Below, piece by piece: positions 36,336-45,644 of a stretch of DNA of 53,125 nt; position 1 is the first letter of the stretch, and every line of letters begins with the position of its first letter. The translations under genes were made by a program, and so were the position numbers. The stretch is from Desulfuromonadaceae bacterium (GTDB lineage: Bacteria; Desulfobacterota; Desulfuromonadia; Desulfuromonadales; Desulfuromonadaceae): assembly GCA_016936455.1 (NCBI GenBank), contig JAFGXV010000040.1, positions 1-53,125 of the forward strand, in the 5' to 3' direction. The notes beneath the pieces were generated by a model that did not search any database, had not been told where the DNA came from, and saw only the letters and a program-made list of their open reading frames with translations.

Positions 36336-38428
36336 AGGATCGGCCATCTTTGTTGAAACGGGTCTGTCGCAGGGGCGGCGAGGGGGGCGGCAGTGTGAAG
36401 CTTTTTAGCTTGCTCGATGTCGACAAGCGGCTGTTGAGACAGCAGGGGCAGGGGCTTATGATGTCGCTTTGCCTGCTTCTGTTGCTGTGGACAGTTTTCC
36501 CGGTCGAGGTTCAGGCGACCGATAGCGTTTCTGAAACTCTGCTGATGTTTGTTGGCGAGGAGGACGAGGTCGTTACCGCGGCCTCTCGTGCTCCCGAGGC
36601 TCCAACCATTGCGTCAGCGGTTGTCGATGTCATTGAGCGTGACCAGATTGAAAGAGCCGGCTATCGGACTCTGGCAGAATTGTTGGCCGATCAGCCCGGG
36701 TTTTTCATGGCCTCCGGCGGACGTGGGACGATTCCCTATCTGCGGGGACTGCGTAATGCTATCCTGTTTCTTTATGACGGTGTTCCAATTACGACAGATG
36801 TCAGCAAGAGTTTTGCTCCACTGGATGGGGAAATTTCTCTGTCTGCTGTTGAGCGAGTCGAGATCGTGCGTGGGGCGGGCTCTGTTCTGTGGGGGGCCGA
36901 TGCTTTTGCCGGGGTTGTCAATATCGTCCCGCGGCGCAGTCGCTTGGGAGAAGAGAACCGGGCAAAGTTTGTCATCGGTGGCCAGGATATCGTAAAAGAG
37001 GAGGTCTCCTGGGAGAAAGTCTCCCCCGGGTGGGATTTTTTTCTCAACTTGAGCAATGCTCGTGACCGGTTACATGAGCAACATTTGGCTGCCAGTGAGG
37101 GGCAGCAGCAAGGTTCGCAGCGGGCCTCCCGCTATGGTGAGATTGTTGCCAATTTTAACTTGGCGAACTGGTTGCAGGTCAGTGGCCGCTGGTCCGATTA
37201 TCGCCGGCGTTATCAGATGCGAAACGCTTCGGATACCATTCTTTGGAGCGGCAGCAAGGAAGCCCCCTTTAATTACCTCAAGGTCTCCACCAACACCACT
37301 CGTGGCAGCAGTCATTACAAGCTGACCGGTTTTCTTCAGCAGTCCGATTACCAGATCGAAGACGCAGGTATTGAGCGGCAGCAGAGCAATCGCCTGGCTC
37401 AACTGGAGTTGCTCTGGGACCGGCGGGTGCTGTCGCGCGGGCTGTTCTCGCTGGGGACCTCTTGGCGAGAAAATCGCGTCACCGGTGCTCTGGTGCGGGA
37501 TGTCTATCTGCCGGGTTTTCTGGCTCCGGAAGAAAATTTCTTTTCCCCTTCCATCGCCAGCGAAAATTTTTCCAATCGGCTCTGGTCCGTTTACAGCCAG
37601 TTTCGCTACCGGGTTGGACTGGGGGAATGGTGGGCCGGGCTGCGGTTGGATGACCATAGCCAGTATCGGGAAGCCCTGACCTGGAGTCTCGGTTTTTATT
37701 GTCCACTCGCACAGATGTATAGTCTGAAGGTTGTCTATGGCAGTGCCTTCCGCAGCCCCTATTCAAGCCAGTTGTACGATAATCGGAATTTTGAACCTGA
37801 ACGTATTGAAACCCTCAGTCTTCAGTTGTCCTGGCAGGGAGAAACGGGCCATAGCGCTCAGATGACGTTTTATTACAGCCACCTGGCCGACCACATTGAA
37901 GAGAGCCCTTTTGGCCTGTCTCTGCCCGCTGAACGGGAGGTCTATGGAATGGAAGGCAGTGCTCAAATCGCACTGCCTTATGGGCTGAAGCTGCTTGGAG
38001 GTCTCAGCCTGGTGCACGATGATGGTGGCCACGATGATTATCGCGTGCTGGTGGCCACCTACCTGAGACCCGACGGCACCCGCCGTGATATCTATGACCA
38101 GTGGAGTGATCCGGTCAATCAGGGCCCTGGCTGGCTGGCGCATGTCGGACTGGAATGGTTGCCTTGGGTTGGCCAATCCCTTTCCATTCATGCGCGGTGG
38201 GGAGGGGGCTACAGTTTTAGCTACGACAAGGGAGCTGTTGAGGAAAATTACCGCTATCCGTTGCTTATCGATCTCTGTTACCGTCGGCCGGGCATTCTGC
38301 ACGGGCGGGATGCCTTGACCCTGCGCGTGACAAACCTCACAGACCGCGATTACCACCAGCCTGATCTCTATGGTTCTGTAGAAGGGGAGCCGCTGAAGCT
38401 GACCTTAAGCTGGGAATTCCGCTTTTAA
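36332..38428 (+). CDS. TonB-dependent outer-membrane receptor
   Basis: Up to 698 residues. The N-terminal portion before MMSLCLLLLLWTVFPVEVQA reads unlike a signal peptide, so the real start may be near 36458 (MMSLC); ATG 36332 overlaps the regulator stop. The plug domain has EEDEVVTAASRAPEAP, DVIERDQIERAGYRTLAELLADQPG and VERVEIVRGAGSVLWGADAFAGVVNI. The barrel ends in LTLSWEFRF with a terminal Phe. Likely imports an iron chelate or other large ligand. Its place in a sensor operon suggests ligand uptake coupled to detection. Substrate unknown. Confidence 0.88.
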   Translation: MKDRPSLLKRVCRRGGEGGGSVKLFSLLDVDKRLLRQQGQGLMMSLCLLLLLWTVFPVEVQATDSVSETLLMFVGEEDEVVTAASRAPEAPTIASAVVDVIERDQIERAGYRTLAELLADQPGFFMASGGRGTIPYLRGLRNAILFLYDGVPITTDVSKSFAPLDGEISLSAVERVEIVRGAGSVLWGADAFAGVVNIVPRRSRLGEENRAKFVIGGQDIVKEEVSWEKVSPGWDFFLNLSNARDRLHEQHLAASEGQQQGSQRASRYGEIVANFNLANWLQVSGRWSDYRRRYQMRNASDTILWSGSKEAPFNYLKVSTNTTRGSSHYKLTGFLQQSDYQIEDAGIERQQSNRLAQLELLWDRRVLSRGLFSLGTSWRENRVTGALVRDVYLPGFLAPEENFFSPSIASENFSNRLWSVYSQFRYRVGLGEWWAGLRLDDHSQYREALTWSLGFYCPLAQMYSLKVVYGSAFRSPYSSQLYDNRNFEPERIETLSLQLSWQGETGHSAQMTFYYSHLADHIEESPFGLSLPAEREVYGMEGSAQIALPYGLKLLGGLSLVHDDGGHDDYRVLVATYLRPDGTRRDIYDQWSDPVNQGPGWLAHVGLEWLPWVGQSLSIHARWGGGYSFSYDKGAVEENYRYPLLIDLCYRRPGILHGRDALTLRVTNLTDRDYHQPDLYGSVEGEPLKLTLSWEFRF

Positions 38429-38572
38429 CCTCTTGCTTCCTGCCGAAAGCCGCAATAAATGAAGTTGCTTTGTCGCTGGAAGAAAGTTAACATGCCAAGT
38501 TTTTGAAAAGATTGTTTTTTGTTGCTCCGAGTGCTGATCTGGGGAGCGGCACTTGCTGCCGTCGCGGACCTT

Positions 38573-39391
38573 ATGCCACGTTATTCATATAGTCTATATG
38601 CCATGCTTGACAGCTTGTGGCACCATCGCCAGTTGATTGTCAGTCTCGTGCGCCGCGAAGTTGTCGGGCGCTATCGGGGTTCGGTTCTTGGCTTGCTCTG
38701 GTCTTTTTTTAACCCTGTTTTTATGCTTGCTGTTTACACCTTTGTCTTCAGTGTGGTGTTCAAGGCCCGCTGGTCAGTGGCTAATGAGTCCCGGGCAGAG
38801 TTTGCCCTGGTTTTGTTCGCCGGGTTGATTTTTTTCAATTTTTTTGCTGAATGCCTCAATCGTGCCCCCGGCCTTATTCTGGCTAATGCCAATTATGTAA
38901 AAAAAGTTGTTTTTCCGCTGGAAGTGCTTTGCTGGGTGAGTTGCGGTTCAGCGCTCTTCCATGCCCTGGTCAGCCTTGTTGTGTGGCTGCTTTTTTACCT
39001 TGTGGTGGTGGGCGTTCCACCTCTTTCTGTTCTACTGTTTCCTCTGGTGTTGCTCCCTTTAGTGTTGCTGACTATGGGGCTGTCCTGGCTGCTGGCCTCT
39101 CTCGGGGTTTTTCTGCGTGATGTTTCACAGATTATTGGTATTGTGATGACCATCCTGTTGTTTCTCACGCCGATTTTCTATCCGCTCACAGCGATTCCGG
39201 AACAATATCGGGGCTATGTCTATGCCAATCCCATGACATTTATCATCGAACAGGCGCGCGATTTGCTTTGTTTTCATCAGCCCCTGCACTGGCCGGGGCT
39301 TGGCCTGCTCACCCTGATCGCTTTGGTGGTGGCCTGGGGAGGCTTTGCCTGGTTCCAGAAGACACGCAAGGGGTTTGCCGATGTCCTCTGA
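38573..39391 (+). CDS. wzm: O-polysaccharide ABC exporter permease
   Basis: A 272-residue ABC-2 type permease with six hydrophobic segments. The N-terminal amphipathic part LDSLWHHRQLIVSLVRREVVGRYRGSVLGLLWSF is diagnostic of Wzm/KpsM. ATG 38573 is chosen; further upstream in-frame codons (to 38519) lack a ribosome binding site. It moves undecaprenyl-linked polysaccharide across the inner membrane with Wzt, whose gene overlaps by 11 nt. TonB receptor and wzm are separated by a 144-nt gap with no gene. Confidence 0.92.
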   Translation: MPRYSYSLYAMLDSLWHHRQLIVSLVRREVVGRYRGSVLGLLWSFFNPVFMLAVYTFVFSVVFKARWSVANESRAEFALVLFAGLIFFNFFAECLNRAPGLILANANYVKKVVFPLEVLCWVSCGSALFHALVSLVVWLLFYLVVVGVPPLSVLLFPLVLLPLVLLTMGLSWLLASLGVFLRDVSQIIGIVMTILLFLTPIFYPLTAIPEQYRGYVYANPMTFIIEQARDLLCFHQPLHWPGLGLLTLIALVVAWGGFAWFQKTRKGFADVL

Positions 39392-40607
39392 ACCCATTGT
39401 CCGGCTTACCCATCTGGGCAAGTATTACCATATCTACGACAAGCCGCGTGACCGACTGCTGCAGATGCTGGTGCGGGGGCGCCGGCAGCTGTTCCGCGAG
39501 TTTCGCGCCCTTGATGATGTTAATTTGGACGTCTTTCCCGGTGAAGTCATTGGCATCATCGGTAAGAACGGAGCAGGAAAGTCCACCTTGTTGCAGCTGA
39601 TCTGCGGCACCCTGACACCGACAACCGGAGAAGTCGAAGTCAAGGGGCGCGTCGCGGCCCTGCTTGAACTCGGGGCTGGCTTCAATCCTGAATTCAGTGG
39701 CCGGGAAAATGTTTATCTCAGTGCCATCGTGTCGGGGATGACACGCGACGAGATCGATCAGCGCTACGCGGATATTGTCGCTTTTTCAGGTATCGGTGAC
39801 TTTATTGATCAGCCGGTCAAGACGTATTCGAGTGGGATGTATGTTCGACTGGCTTTTTCTGTCGCCATCAATGTTGATCCCGATATTCTGGTGATTGATG
39901 AAGCTCTATCTGTCGGCGACGGGGAGTTCTCACGCAAGTCCTTCGACCGGATTATGGCCCTTAAAGATGCCGGGAAGACCATCCTTTTCTGTTCCCATTC
40001 CATGTATCATATCGAGGCTATCTGTAACCGGGCGCTCTGGCTTGATGCCGGAAGGGTTATGATGATCGATACCCCGCCGAAAGTGACGACAGCCTTCAAT
40101 AATGCCGTATTGCTCGCACAGGACTTGCCTCCTGATGATAAAGATGATAGGGCGACGGTTGGAACCAATCTGGCAGGGCAGGCGCGTATCGATCAGATTG
40201 TTGCGTCATCGGATGGTGTTGTCGCCAACCGCCTTCATCTGCGATCTCGTGAGTCCGATTTGTCTGTTCAGGTGTTTTTTACTTCAGATCCGGCCATTCC
40301 CGTTCCCACCGTCGCTTTTGGTCTGGAAACTATCTCTGGCATCTCGGTTTCCAGTGCTGGAAGTCGCTATGACGGTGCGGTTGTTCTGCGACAACCGGAC
40401 GGAACCGGCATGGTCGAGCTGAGTTTCCCTGCCATTCCGCTCATGCGCGGCAGTTACCGCATGAGTATCTATCTTGCCTGTGAGCGCATGATTCATATTT
40501 ACGATCATGCTTTGTATTGTGTTGAACTGGAGGTCAGCCACATGGGGATCGAGCAGGGCGTGGTCTTTTTACCTCATCAGTGGAAATCTCCCCCCCGCCA
40601 AGGATGA
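39381..40607 (+). CDS. wzt: O-polysaccharide ABC exporter ATPase with C-terminal glycan-binding domain
   Basis: A 408-residue protein. ATG 39381 (MSSEPIVRLTHLGKYYH) is chosen over the upstream 39345 because it overlaps wzm and starts the ATPase fold. It has Walker A GKNGAGKSTLLQLICG, Walker B LVIDEALSVGD and YSSGMYVRLAFSVA (signature). Residues about 250-408 form a C-terminal Wzt domain (beta-rich, ending EVSHMGIEQGVVFLPHQW). In E. coli O8/O9a-type systems this domain recognises a non-reducing terminal modification of the glycan. A terminal-modifying enzyme is therefore expected, and the following genes are candidates. Confidence 0.94.
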   Translation: MSSEPIVRLTHLGKYYHIYDKPRDRLLQMLVRGRRQLFREFRALDDVNLDVFPGEVIGIIGKNGAGKSTLLQLICGTLTPTTGEVEVKGRVAALLELGAGFNPEFSGRENVYLSAIVSGMTRDEIDQRYADIVAFSGIGDFIDQPVKTYSSGMYVRLAFSVAINVDPDILVIDEALSVGDGEFSRKSFDRIMALKDAGKTILFCSHSMYHIEAICNRALWLDAGRVMMIDTPPKVTTAFNNAVLLAQDLPPDDKDDRATVGTNLAGQARIDQIVASSDGVVANRLHLRSRESDLSVQVFFTSDPAIPVPTVAFGLETISGISVSSAGSRYDGAVVLRQPDGTGMVELSFPAIPLMRGSYRMSIYLACERMIHIYDHALYCVELEVSHMGIEQGVVFLPHQWKSPPRQG

Positions 40608-40610
40608 CGC

Positions 40611-41606
40611 ATGATGTCCCGGTATCGGTATTCAGAAGAGGGGGATCCGGCACTCTTCGGCCCTTTGCCCGAGGGGGAGGTTGATCTTATACGGCCCTTG
40701 TTTCATGAAGTATTCGGCCACGAGGTCTCTGCAGATCTTTTACACTGGAAATATGGAGGAGGGCGGGGCGTTTCGTGGGTGGGCCGGGACCAGGCGGGAG
40801 AGCTGCTGATTCACTGCGGGCTCTTCCATCGCAGAGCCCTTGTCGGCGGGAGAGCGCAGCGGGTTGCGCAGCTGGTTGACCTGATGGCCTCTCCCCGGAT
40901 GCATGGTGGGCTGTCACGCAAACAATCACCGTTTTACCTGCTGATTGCCCCCCTTCTTGACACCATAGCAACAGCCGATAACCCCGGCGCCTGGGCTTTT
41001 GGCTTTCCCAGTGATCGGGCCATGCGGCTTGGGGAGCATCTTGGAGTCTTCACGACAATCGACCGAGTCTATGAGTTGAGTTTTTGCCCGCCTTCCGGTA
41101 CTGATGTTCGCTATCGGCTTGTCCGGCTGTCCCATCTGTCAGGCCGAGATGGCCAGAAAGTTCAGCATGTCTGGCAGCAGATGGCTGCTGATCTGGGGGG
41201 CGGCGTTGTTGGTGTGCGGGATGTGGAATATCTCCACCAGCGCTACCTGAAACACCCGGAAAAAAAGTATCAGCTCTATCTGGTTTTGAGCCCTCGGTTG
41301 CGTCGTCCCCTGGGCGCTTTTGTTGTCCACCCTGAAGGAAACGATGCTGAACTGATGGATATCATTTCACCCCTGCGCCATGTGCCGAAGATTGTTCAGG
41401 CCGCCCGGCAATGGCTAAAGGCCACCAACGGGCATCAACTTAAGTTGTGGCTGGCCTCATCCCATATCGATCTTCTTGCTGATCAGGCCGTATCGATAAC
41501 ACCTCTGGAGTTTCGTATTATGGCGAATCCGTTTACTCCGGCTGAGGAGCTGCAGCGTTTTGACCAGCGCTGGTGGCTGACCAGTGGCGACACGGATTAC
41601 CGGTAG
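40611..41606 (+). CDS. GNAT/FemAB-like acyltransferase-fold protein, function unknown
   Basis: A 331-residue protein that starts 3 nt after wzt. It has features of a GNAT-like N-acyltransferase: a strand-helix pattern, HWKYGGGRGVSWVGRDQAGELLIHCGLF, and VAQLVDLMASPRMHGGLSRKQSPFYLLIAP in the acetyl-CoA-binding position (the R/K-rich turn). FPSDRAMRLGEHLGVFTTIDRVYEL resembles the second half of some two-lobed GNAT proteins. The family is not confirmed. Its tight coupling to wzt and to the next two genes suggests O-glycan modification or export-related acylation (inference). Confidence 0.5.
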   Translation: MMSRYRYSEEGDPALFGPLPEGEVDLIRPLFHEVFGHEVSADLLHWKYGGGRGVSWVGRDQAGELLIHCGLFHRRALVGGRAQRVAQLVDLMASPRMHGGLSRKQSPFYLLIAPLLDTIATADNPGAWAFGFPSDRAMRLGEHLGVFTTIDRVYELSFCPPSGTDVRYRLVRLSHLSGRDGQKVQHVWQQMAADLGGGVVGVRDVEYLHQRYLKHPEKKYQLYLVLSPRLRRPLGAFVVHPEGNDAELMDIISPLRHVPKIVQAARQWLKATNGHQLKLWLASSHIDLLADQAVSITPLEFRIMANPFTPAEELQRFDQRWWLTSGDTDYR

Positions 41607-42533
41607 ATGGCAATGGATCACAGCTTGAGGCTTTTCGGACGACGTTACGCACGGTTCCTGCTCCTGGCAGAGATGGCAACGCGCTATATGCCACGCTTTT
41701 CAAGGTGGCCACTGATCTCTCTGGCCAGTCGTCTCACCAGCCCATACAACAGTTTTTGCACAGAGATTATTACGGCTCTCGGCTCAGCTCTCGAACTTGG
41801 TCCCCGCGCGGACCGGCATGCCTGGGTGCGCTGGCGCTCAAGCCATGCCCGTTTTGTGCTGACGATCTTTCAGTATCGAAGGATGGATCATGACTGGATC
41901 CGCCGTTTTGTTCATGTTGAACAGCCCCTGTTGCTGGAGCAGATTGTGCACCGGGGTGGGCTGATTCTGACCTACCATACCCATCATCAGAATACCCTGG
42001 CAGCGCTGCTGGGTGTAGCCGGAGCAACGATTTCACCCATTGCCGCCTCGGCGGCCGACTCGCCACTTTATTCTGTTATCGGACGTTATATCGACCTGAT
42101 CAACGACGATTCACAGAGACAATTCCGGGGGGGGCGCTATCTCTATACGGACAATCTGCGTCAGGTTTTACGAGAGGCCAGGACACGTTTGCAGCGCGGT
42201 GAATTACTGCTGAGTCTGTGTGATTTTCATCAGCCGTCGTCGGAACGGGCTCATCGGTTTTTGGGGTGCGCGATCACTCCACCAACCGGCGTCATCCGTC
42301 TGGCGCTGGAGTGTGCTGTGCCCATCTATCTGGGGTTGCTCTTTCCGAGGGAAGATGGTCGCTTTATGTTGCACTTGGCCCAGGTTCAGGGGGCTGACCT
42401 GTATGCGGTGGCGCAGGAATATCTGGATTTTCTGGCACAGGTGGTCCAGGTCGCTCCCGAAGCCTGGCAGGGGTGGGAATGGTATAATCGTTTGGCACCA
42501 TGGCAGCCGGAAGACGGTGAGGCAGAAGGATGA
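41607..42533 (+). CDS. Divergent LpxL/HtrB-like acyltransferase
   Basis: A 308-residue protein resembling the lipid A late acyltransferase family. The N-terminal core has YMPRFSRWPLISLASRLTSPYNSF, IHLARRFVH-like RRFVHVEQPLLLEQIVHRGGLILTYHTHHQNTLAALLG, and the C-terminal QGWEWYNRLAP resembling the LpxL end. In LpxL the HX4(D/E) motif has an acidic residue after four residues. Here it reads H124-T-H-H-Q-N129, so Asn replaces the acid. Either the acceptor or mechanism differs, or it has lost acyltransferase activity. It abuts the GNAT-like gene and overlaps the radical-SAM gene by 4 nt (ATGA). Confidence 0.6.
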   Translation: MAMDHSLRLFGRRYARFLLLAEMATRYMPRFSRWPLISLASRLTSPYNSFCTEIITALGSALELGPRADRHAWVRWRSSHARFVLTIFQYRRMDHDWIRRFVHVEQPLLLEQIVHRGGLILTYHTHHQNTLAALLGVAGATISPIAASAADSPLYSVIGRYIDLINDDSQRQFRGGRYLYTDNLRQVLREARTRLQRGELLLSLCDFHQPSSERAHRFLGCAITPPTGVIRLALECAVPIYLGLLFPREDGRFMLHLAQVQGADLYAVAQEYLDFLAQVVQVAPEAWQGWEWYNRLAPWQPEDGEAEG

Positions 42534-43822
42534 AACGACTCAGAAAATTATGGCCCTTTGCCCGGGAAAAGGCCCCGACACCGGGCGTGCAGGATCTGAC
42601 AGCCCTGTGGCAGCGCACCCACGGCCACTTAAAGCCCTTGGAAGAACATCTCCCCATGCCTCCGGATTCGTTGAGCACCTGTTCTTTTTGCAAACAGCCG
42701 GGTGCCATTGCCCTTTCTGTGCAGGTCGGGACGGATGGCCGTGAGACACTGACAGATGCGGTTGTTCACTACTGTCCCGCTTGCCAGCGCTATTTCTTTG
42801 ATCCGGCAGTGCAGGCAAATCGAGAGGTTGCATCCCAGCCGATTTCAAAGATCAATGCACGCTGCTGGTTTGCCATGCCGACCTTCCTGAATATTGAGCC
42901 GACCACCTGTTGTAATTTTCGCTGCTGGTACTGCATTGGCCGTACTATGCCCCAAGTCAATATGAAGCTCGACGATTACAGAAGGATTTTCGACCACTTC
43001 CCGGCGCTGCAGACCATTGCTCTGGTGGGAGAAGGCGAACCGTTGCTGCATCCCGATTTTTTCCTCATGGCCGACATCGCCCGCGATCGCGGGGTACGCG
43101 TCATGTTGACGTCCAACGGGTCTCGTTTCAGCGATGACGTGATTCGTAACCTCTGTGAAAGTGCCGTCACCTATCTCTCGGTGTCGATCGATTCCGTCGA
43201 TCCAGCCACTTTTGCTGATTCCCGCCCTCCCGGCAATCTGGACGAAATCTGGCGCGGCGTTGAGCGGTTGCGCAGTTACCGCGACCGCCACGGTTACCGT
43301 TATCCCGTTATTGGCCTCAAAGGGACGCTGTTTGCCCACACCGTGGATCAGTTGCCGGCCATTATTGAAGAGGGCTGGCGTCGCGGGATGGAGGTCTACG
43401 AAGGATTCCAGCCCCTCAACCCCATGGTGACCTACCTGCCCTGTTATCCGGAGGATAAAAAAGCGCTCCTCGCTTCCGTTGGCGATGTCGCTGCAAAGAT
43501 TGCCGGCTACAGCAGGGCGGCCGAAGGCAAGCTGGAATCCATCAGTCAGTTCTGCGCGCGGGAACGGATCGAATTCGACAAGAGTGGTCGACCCAACGGA
43601 CTGCGCCCCGGCTGTGATGAACAGTGGATCTATGCTCTGGCCAGCGGCGATATAACTCCCTGCTGTATGATCAAGGAACCGGTCAGCCCCCGCTGGAATC
43701 TCTTCCAGCATCCGTTGCCGGAGATTCTGGCTGACCCGCTTTATGAGAGTACCCGTTTCAACCTCTTTAACGGCATTTTCCCGCCCGGCTGTGCGGGTTG
43801 CTACAAAGTCGGATGCCGATGA
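42530..43822 (+). CDS. Radical SAM protein with N-terminal zinc-ribbon-like and SPASM regions
   Basis: A 430-residue enzyme. The radical SAM cluster is C128-x3-C132-x2-C135 (TTCCNFRCWYC). Before it, C51/C54 and C82/C85 form two CxxC pairs like a zinc ribbon. The C-terminus GDITPCCMIKEP and PPGCAGCYKVGC are Cys-rich like a SPASM domain. Such enzymes modify peptides or sugars using auxiliary iron-sulfur clusters. Its position behind wzm-wzt-GNAT-LpxL-like in an overlapping series suggests O-antigen or lipid-linked glycan modification, but the substrate is unknown. Confidence 0.72.
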   Translation: MKRLRKLWPFAREKAPTPGVQDLTALWQRTHGHLKPLEEHLPMPPDSLSTCSFCKQPGAIALSVQVGTDGRETLTDAVVHYCPACQRYFFDPAVQANREVASQPISKINARCWFAMPTFLNIEPTTCCNFRCWYCIGRTMPQVNMKLDDYRRIFDHFPALQTIALVGEGEPLLHPDFFLMADIARDRGVRVMLTSNGSRFSDDVIRNLCESAVTYLSVSIDSVDPATFADSRPPGNLDEIWRGVERLRSYRDRHGYRYPVIGLKGTLFAHTVDQLPAIIEEGWRRGMEVYEGFQPLNPMVTYLPCYPEDKKALLASVGDVAAKIAGYSRAAEGKLESISQFCARERIEFDKSGRPNGLRPGCDEQWIYALASGDITPCCMIKEPVSPRWNLFQHPLPEILADPLYESTRFNLFNGIFPPGCAGCYKVGCR

Positions 43823-43907
43823 AGAACGGAACACTTCAGCAGTGGAAATGAATTTCTATGCCCTTTGTCTGACCGTAAAAAGTGGCGGGAGGCCCGGTTC
43901 TTAAGAC

Positions 43908-45596
43908 ATGAAACACGCCGGTCATAACGGATTCCTGATTTCGCTTGTCCTTTGCCTGCTGGTCCAGCTGTTCTTTCTTTATCACGCACACTTTACCTTT
44001 GCCGTCCAGGGCCAGTTACGCTGGATCCCCCTGCTGCTCTCCCTCGCTCCAGGCCTGGGGCTGCTGTTTGTTTTTGCGTTGTTTATGCGACCGTGGCTTT
44101 CCCTGCTAAGTGTCACGTTTCTGTTCGCGTTGCTGAATATCGCGAATGACAAAAAGAGTGCTCTGGTTGGTGAGCCTCTTTGCTGGAATGATATTCAGGC
44201 CCGCAACAATGCGGAAATCATCGTCAAATATCTGGATTGGCCTACCGCTGTTTTATTGCTGGTCGCGCTAGGCGCCCTGGCGTTCTGTGCATTCAGGCTC
44301 AAGCCGAAGAATATCTCAGCCAGTCAACGCTTCCTTTTGCTGTCAGGGGCAGCCCTGTTGCTCCTGCTTTCCAGTGTTTCATCCCTTGGCACAAGTGGTG
44401 GCATGCTGTCGGAATACATCAATTACCAACTCAAAACCGTCGATGCCGGCTACACCTACTGGGACTGGCCACAGAATCTCAAACTCAACGGTTTGCCCCG
44501 TCATGTGATCCAAACCTCGCGCCGATTGATGCCGGAGCCGGCCGGCCAGGCGGAAAAAGAGCAGTTTGAGGCCCTCCTGAATCGCCCCACAGCACAGGTG
44601 GTGCGGCCACGCAATATTCTGTTCATTCTATGTGAAGCCTGCTGGCACGACGAGCAGAACTTTTATGCGTTATTTGAACCGCTCAGGGCGCGTCAGTTCA
44701 AGGAGATGAGGGCCATCTCGCCGGTCTACGGCGGGCGAACGGTCAACGCTTCTTTCGAGTTTTTGACCGGGTTGCCCTGTGCCCCGGCACTCAGCGGCGT
44801 CATCTACCAGGAATATGCGTCCCTGATCGCCGACAAAGCGCTGGCATTGCCCCGCTTGCTCAAGCGAGAAGGGTATAAAACCATTGCGGTGCATAATTAC
44901 TATAAAAAATTCTGGAATCGCCAGACCGTCCTGCCGAAACTCGGTTTCGATGCCTTTGTCGGGCTGGAAGATATGGCCTGGTCTGGAACGGAGGCCATTC
45001 CCTCTGACCAGCTGGTTTTTGATGCCGCTTACCAACAGTTGGTCCGGAACGCGGGTCAACCTGTTTACATGTTCATAACAACCGTCGCCACCCACGGTCC
45101 CTATCGCGATGAAGCTGATCAGGGGGAAAAAGACTACAGTCGCCGTTTGAGCAAAACACTTGAACAGTTCTGCGAATTCAGCGATAAAGTACGGTGCGCG
45201 TTCCCCGATACCCTGATCGTCTTCGCCGGTGACCACAAGCCCGGTCTGACCCGTTTTCTGCTGGCCCGTGGTGTTTTCAAGCCGGAGGATTTCGATCGGC
45301 TGGGGACGCGTGACGATCGCTTCCTGTTCAGTGAGCGACAGTCACTTGATGCACGGGGAGACGTTCCGGTCTACATCTGGCATCCCGACACCCAACGGCT
45401 GGCGTCCTTTATCCGTCAGGCAGACGGCAAGCCGTTTTATCTGCTCAGTCAGCTCCTCGATGATGCCTATACCGCAACAGCGTTGCCCGCGTATCATTTT
45501 TCCCGCGACCTGCCTGACAACGGCGCGATACGCGCCCTGCGACAGCATCGCCAACAGTATCCGGGATGGCTTTATTCCCTGTCCCTTTTCGAATGA
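43908..45596 (+). CDS. Alkaline-phosphatase-fold phospho-alcohol transferase (LTA synthase/OpgB-like)
   Basis: A 562-residue inner-membrane protein with several N-terminal TM segments (about residues 8-30, 38-62, 63-82, 108-128, 140-160) and an extracytoplasmic sulfatase-like domain. ILFILCEACWHDEQ, GGRTVNASFEFLTGLPC with the catalytic Thr, and VFAGDHKPGL for metal binding are recognised. Homologues transfer glycerophosphate or phosphoethanolamine to glycans or lipids from a phospholipid donor. It probably decorates LPS or O-polysaccharide in the periplasm, substrate unknown. An 85-nt gap with no gene precedes it. Confidence 0.75.
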   Translation: MKHAGHNGFLISLVLCLLVQLFFLYHAHFTFAVQGQLRWIPLLLSLAPGLGLLFVFALFMRPWLSLLSVTFLFALLNIANDKKSALVGEPLCWNDIQARNNAEIIVKYLDWPTAVLLLVALGALAFCAFRLKPKNISASQRFLLLSGAALLLLLSSVSSLGTSGGMLSEYINYQLKTVDAGYTYWDWPQNLKLNGLPRHVIQTSRRLMPEPAGQAEKEQFEALLNRPTAQVVRPRNILFILCEACWHDEQNFYALFEPLRARQFKEMRAISPVYGGRTVNASFEFLTGLPCAPALSGVIYQEYASLIADKALALPRLLKREGYKTIAVHNYYKKFWNRQTVLPKLGFDAFVGLEDMAWSGTEAIPSDQLVFDAAYQQLVRNAGQPVYMFITTVATHGPYRDEADQGEKDYSRRLSKTLEQFCEFSDKVRCAFPDTLIVFAGDHKPGLTRFLLARGVFKPEDFDRLGTRDDRFLFSERQSLDARGDVPVYIWHPDTQRLASFIRQADGKPFYLLSQLLDDAYTATALPAYHFSRDLPDNGAIRALRQHRQQYPGWLYSLSLFE

Positions 45597-45644
45597 ATCA
45601 CGCCCTTCGATGGCAACCAATGGAACCAGGAAGATATTTTTAAG

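Noticed and set aside
37763-38356. Minus-strand frame over the TonB receptor
   Set aside because: Shadow of barrel-coding sequence; composition and motifs do not resemble a protein family.
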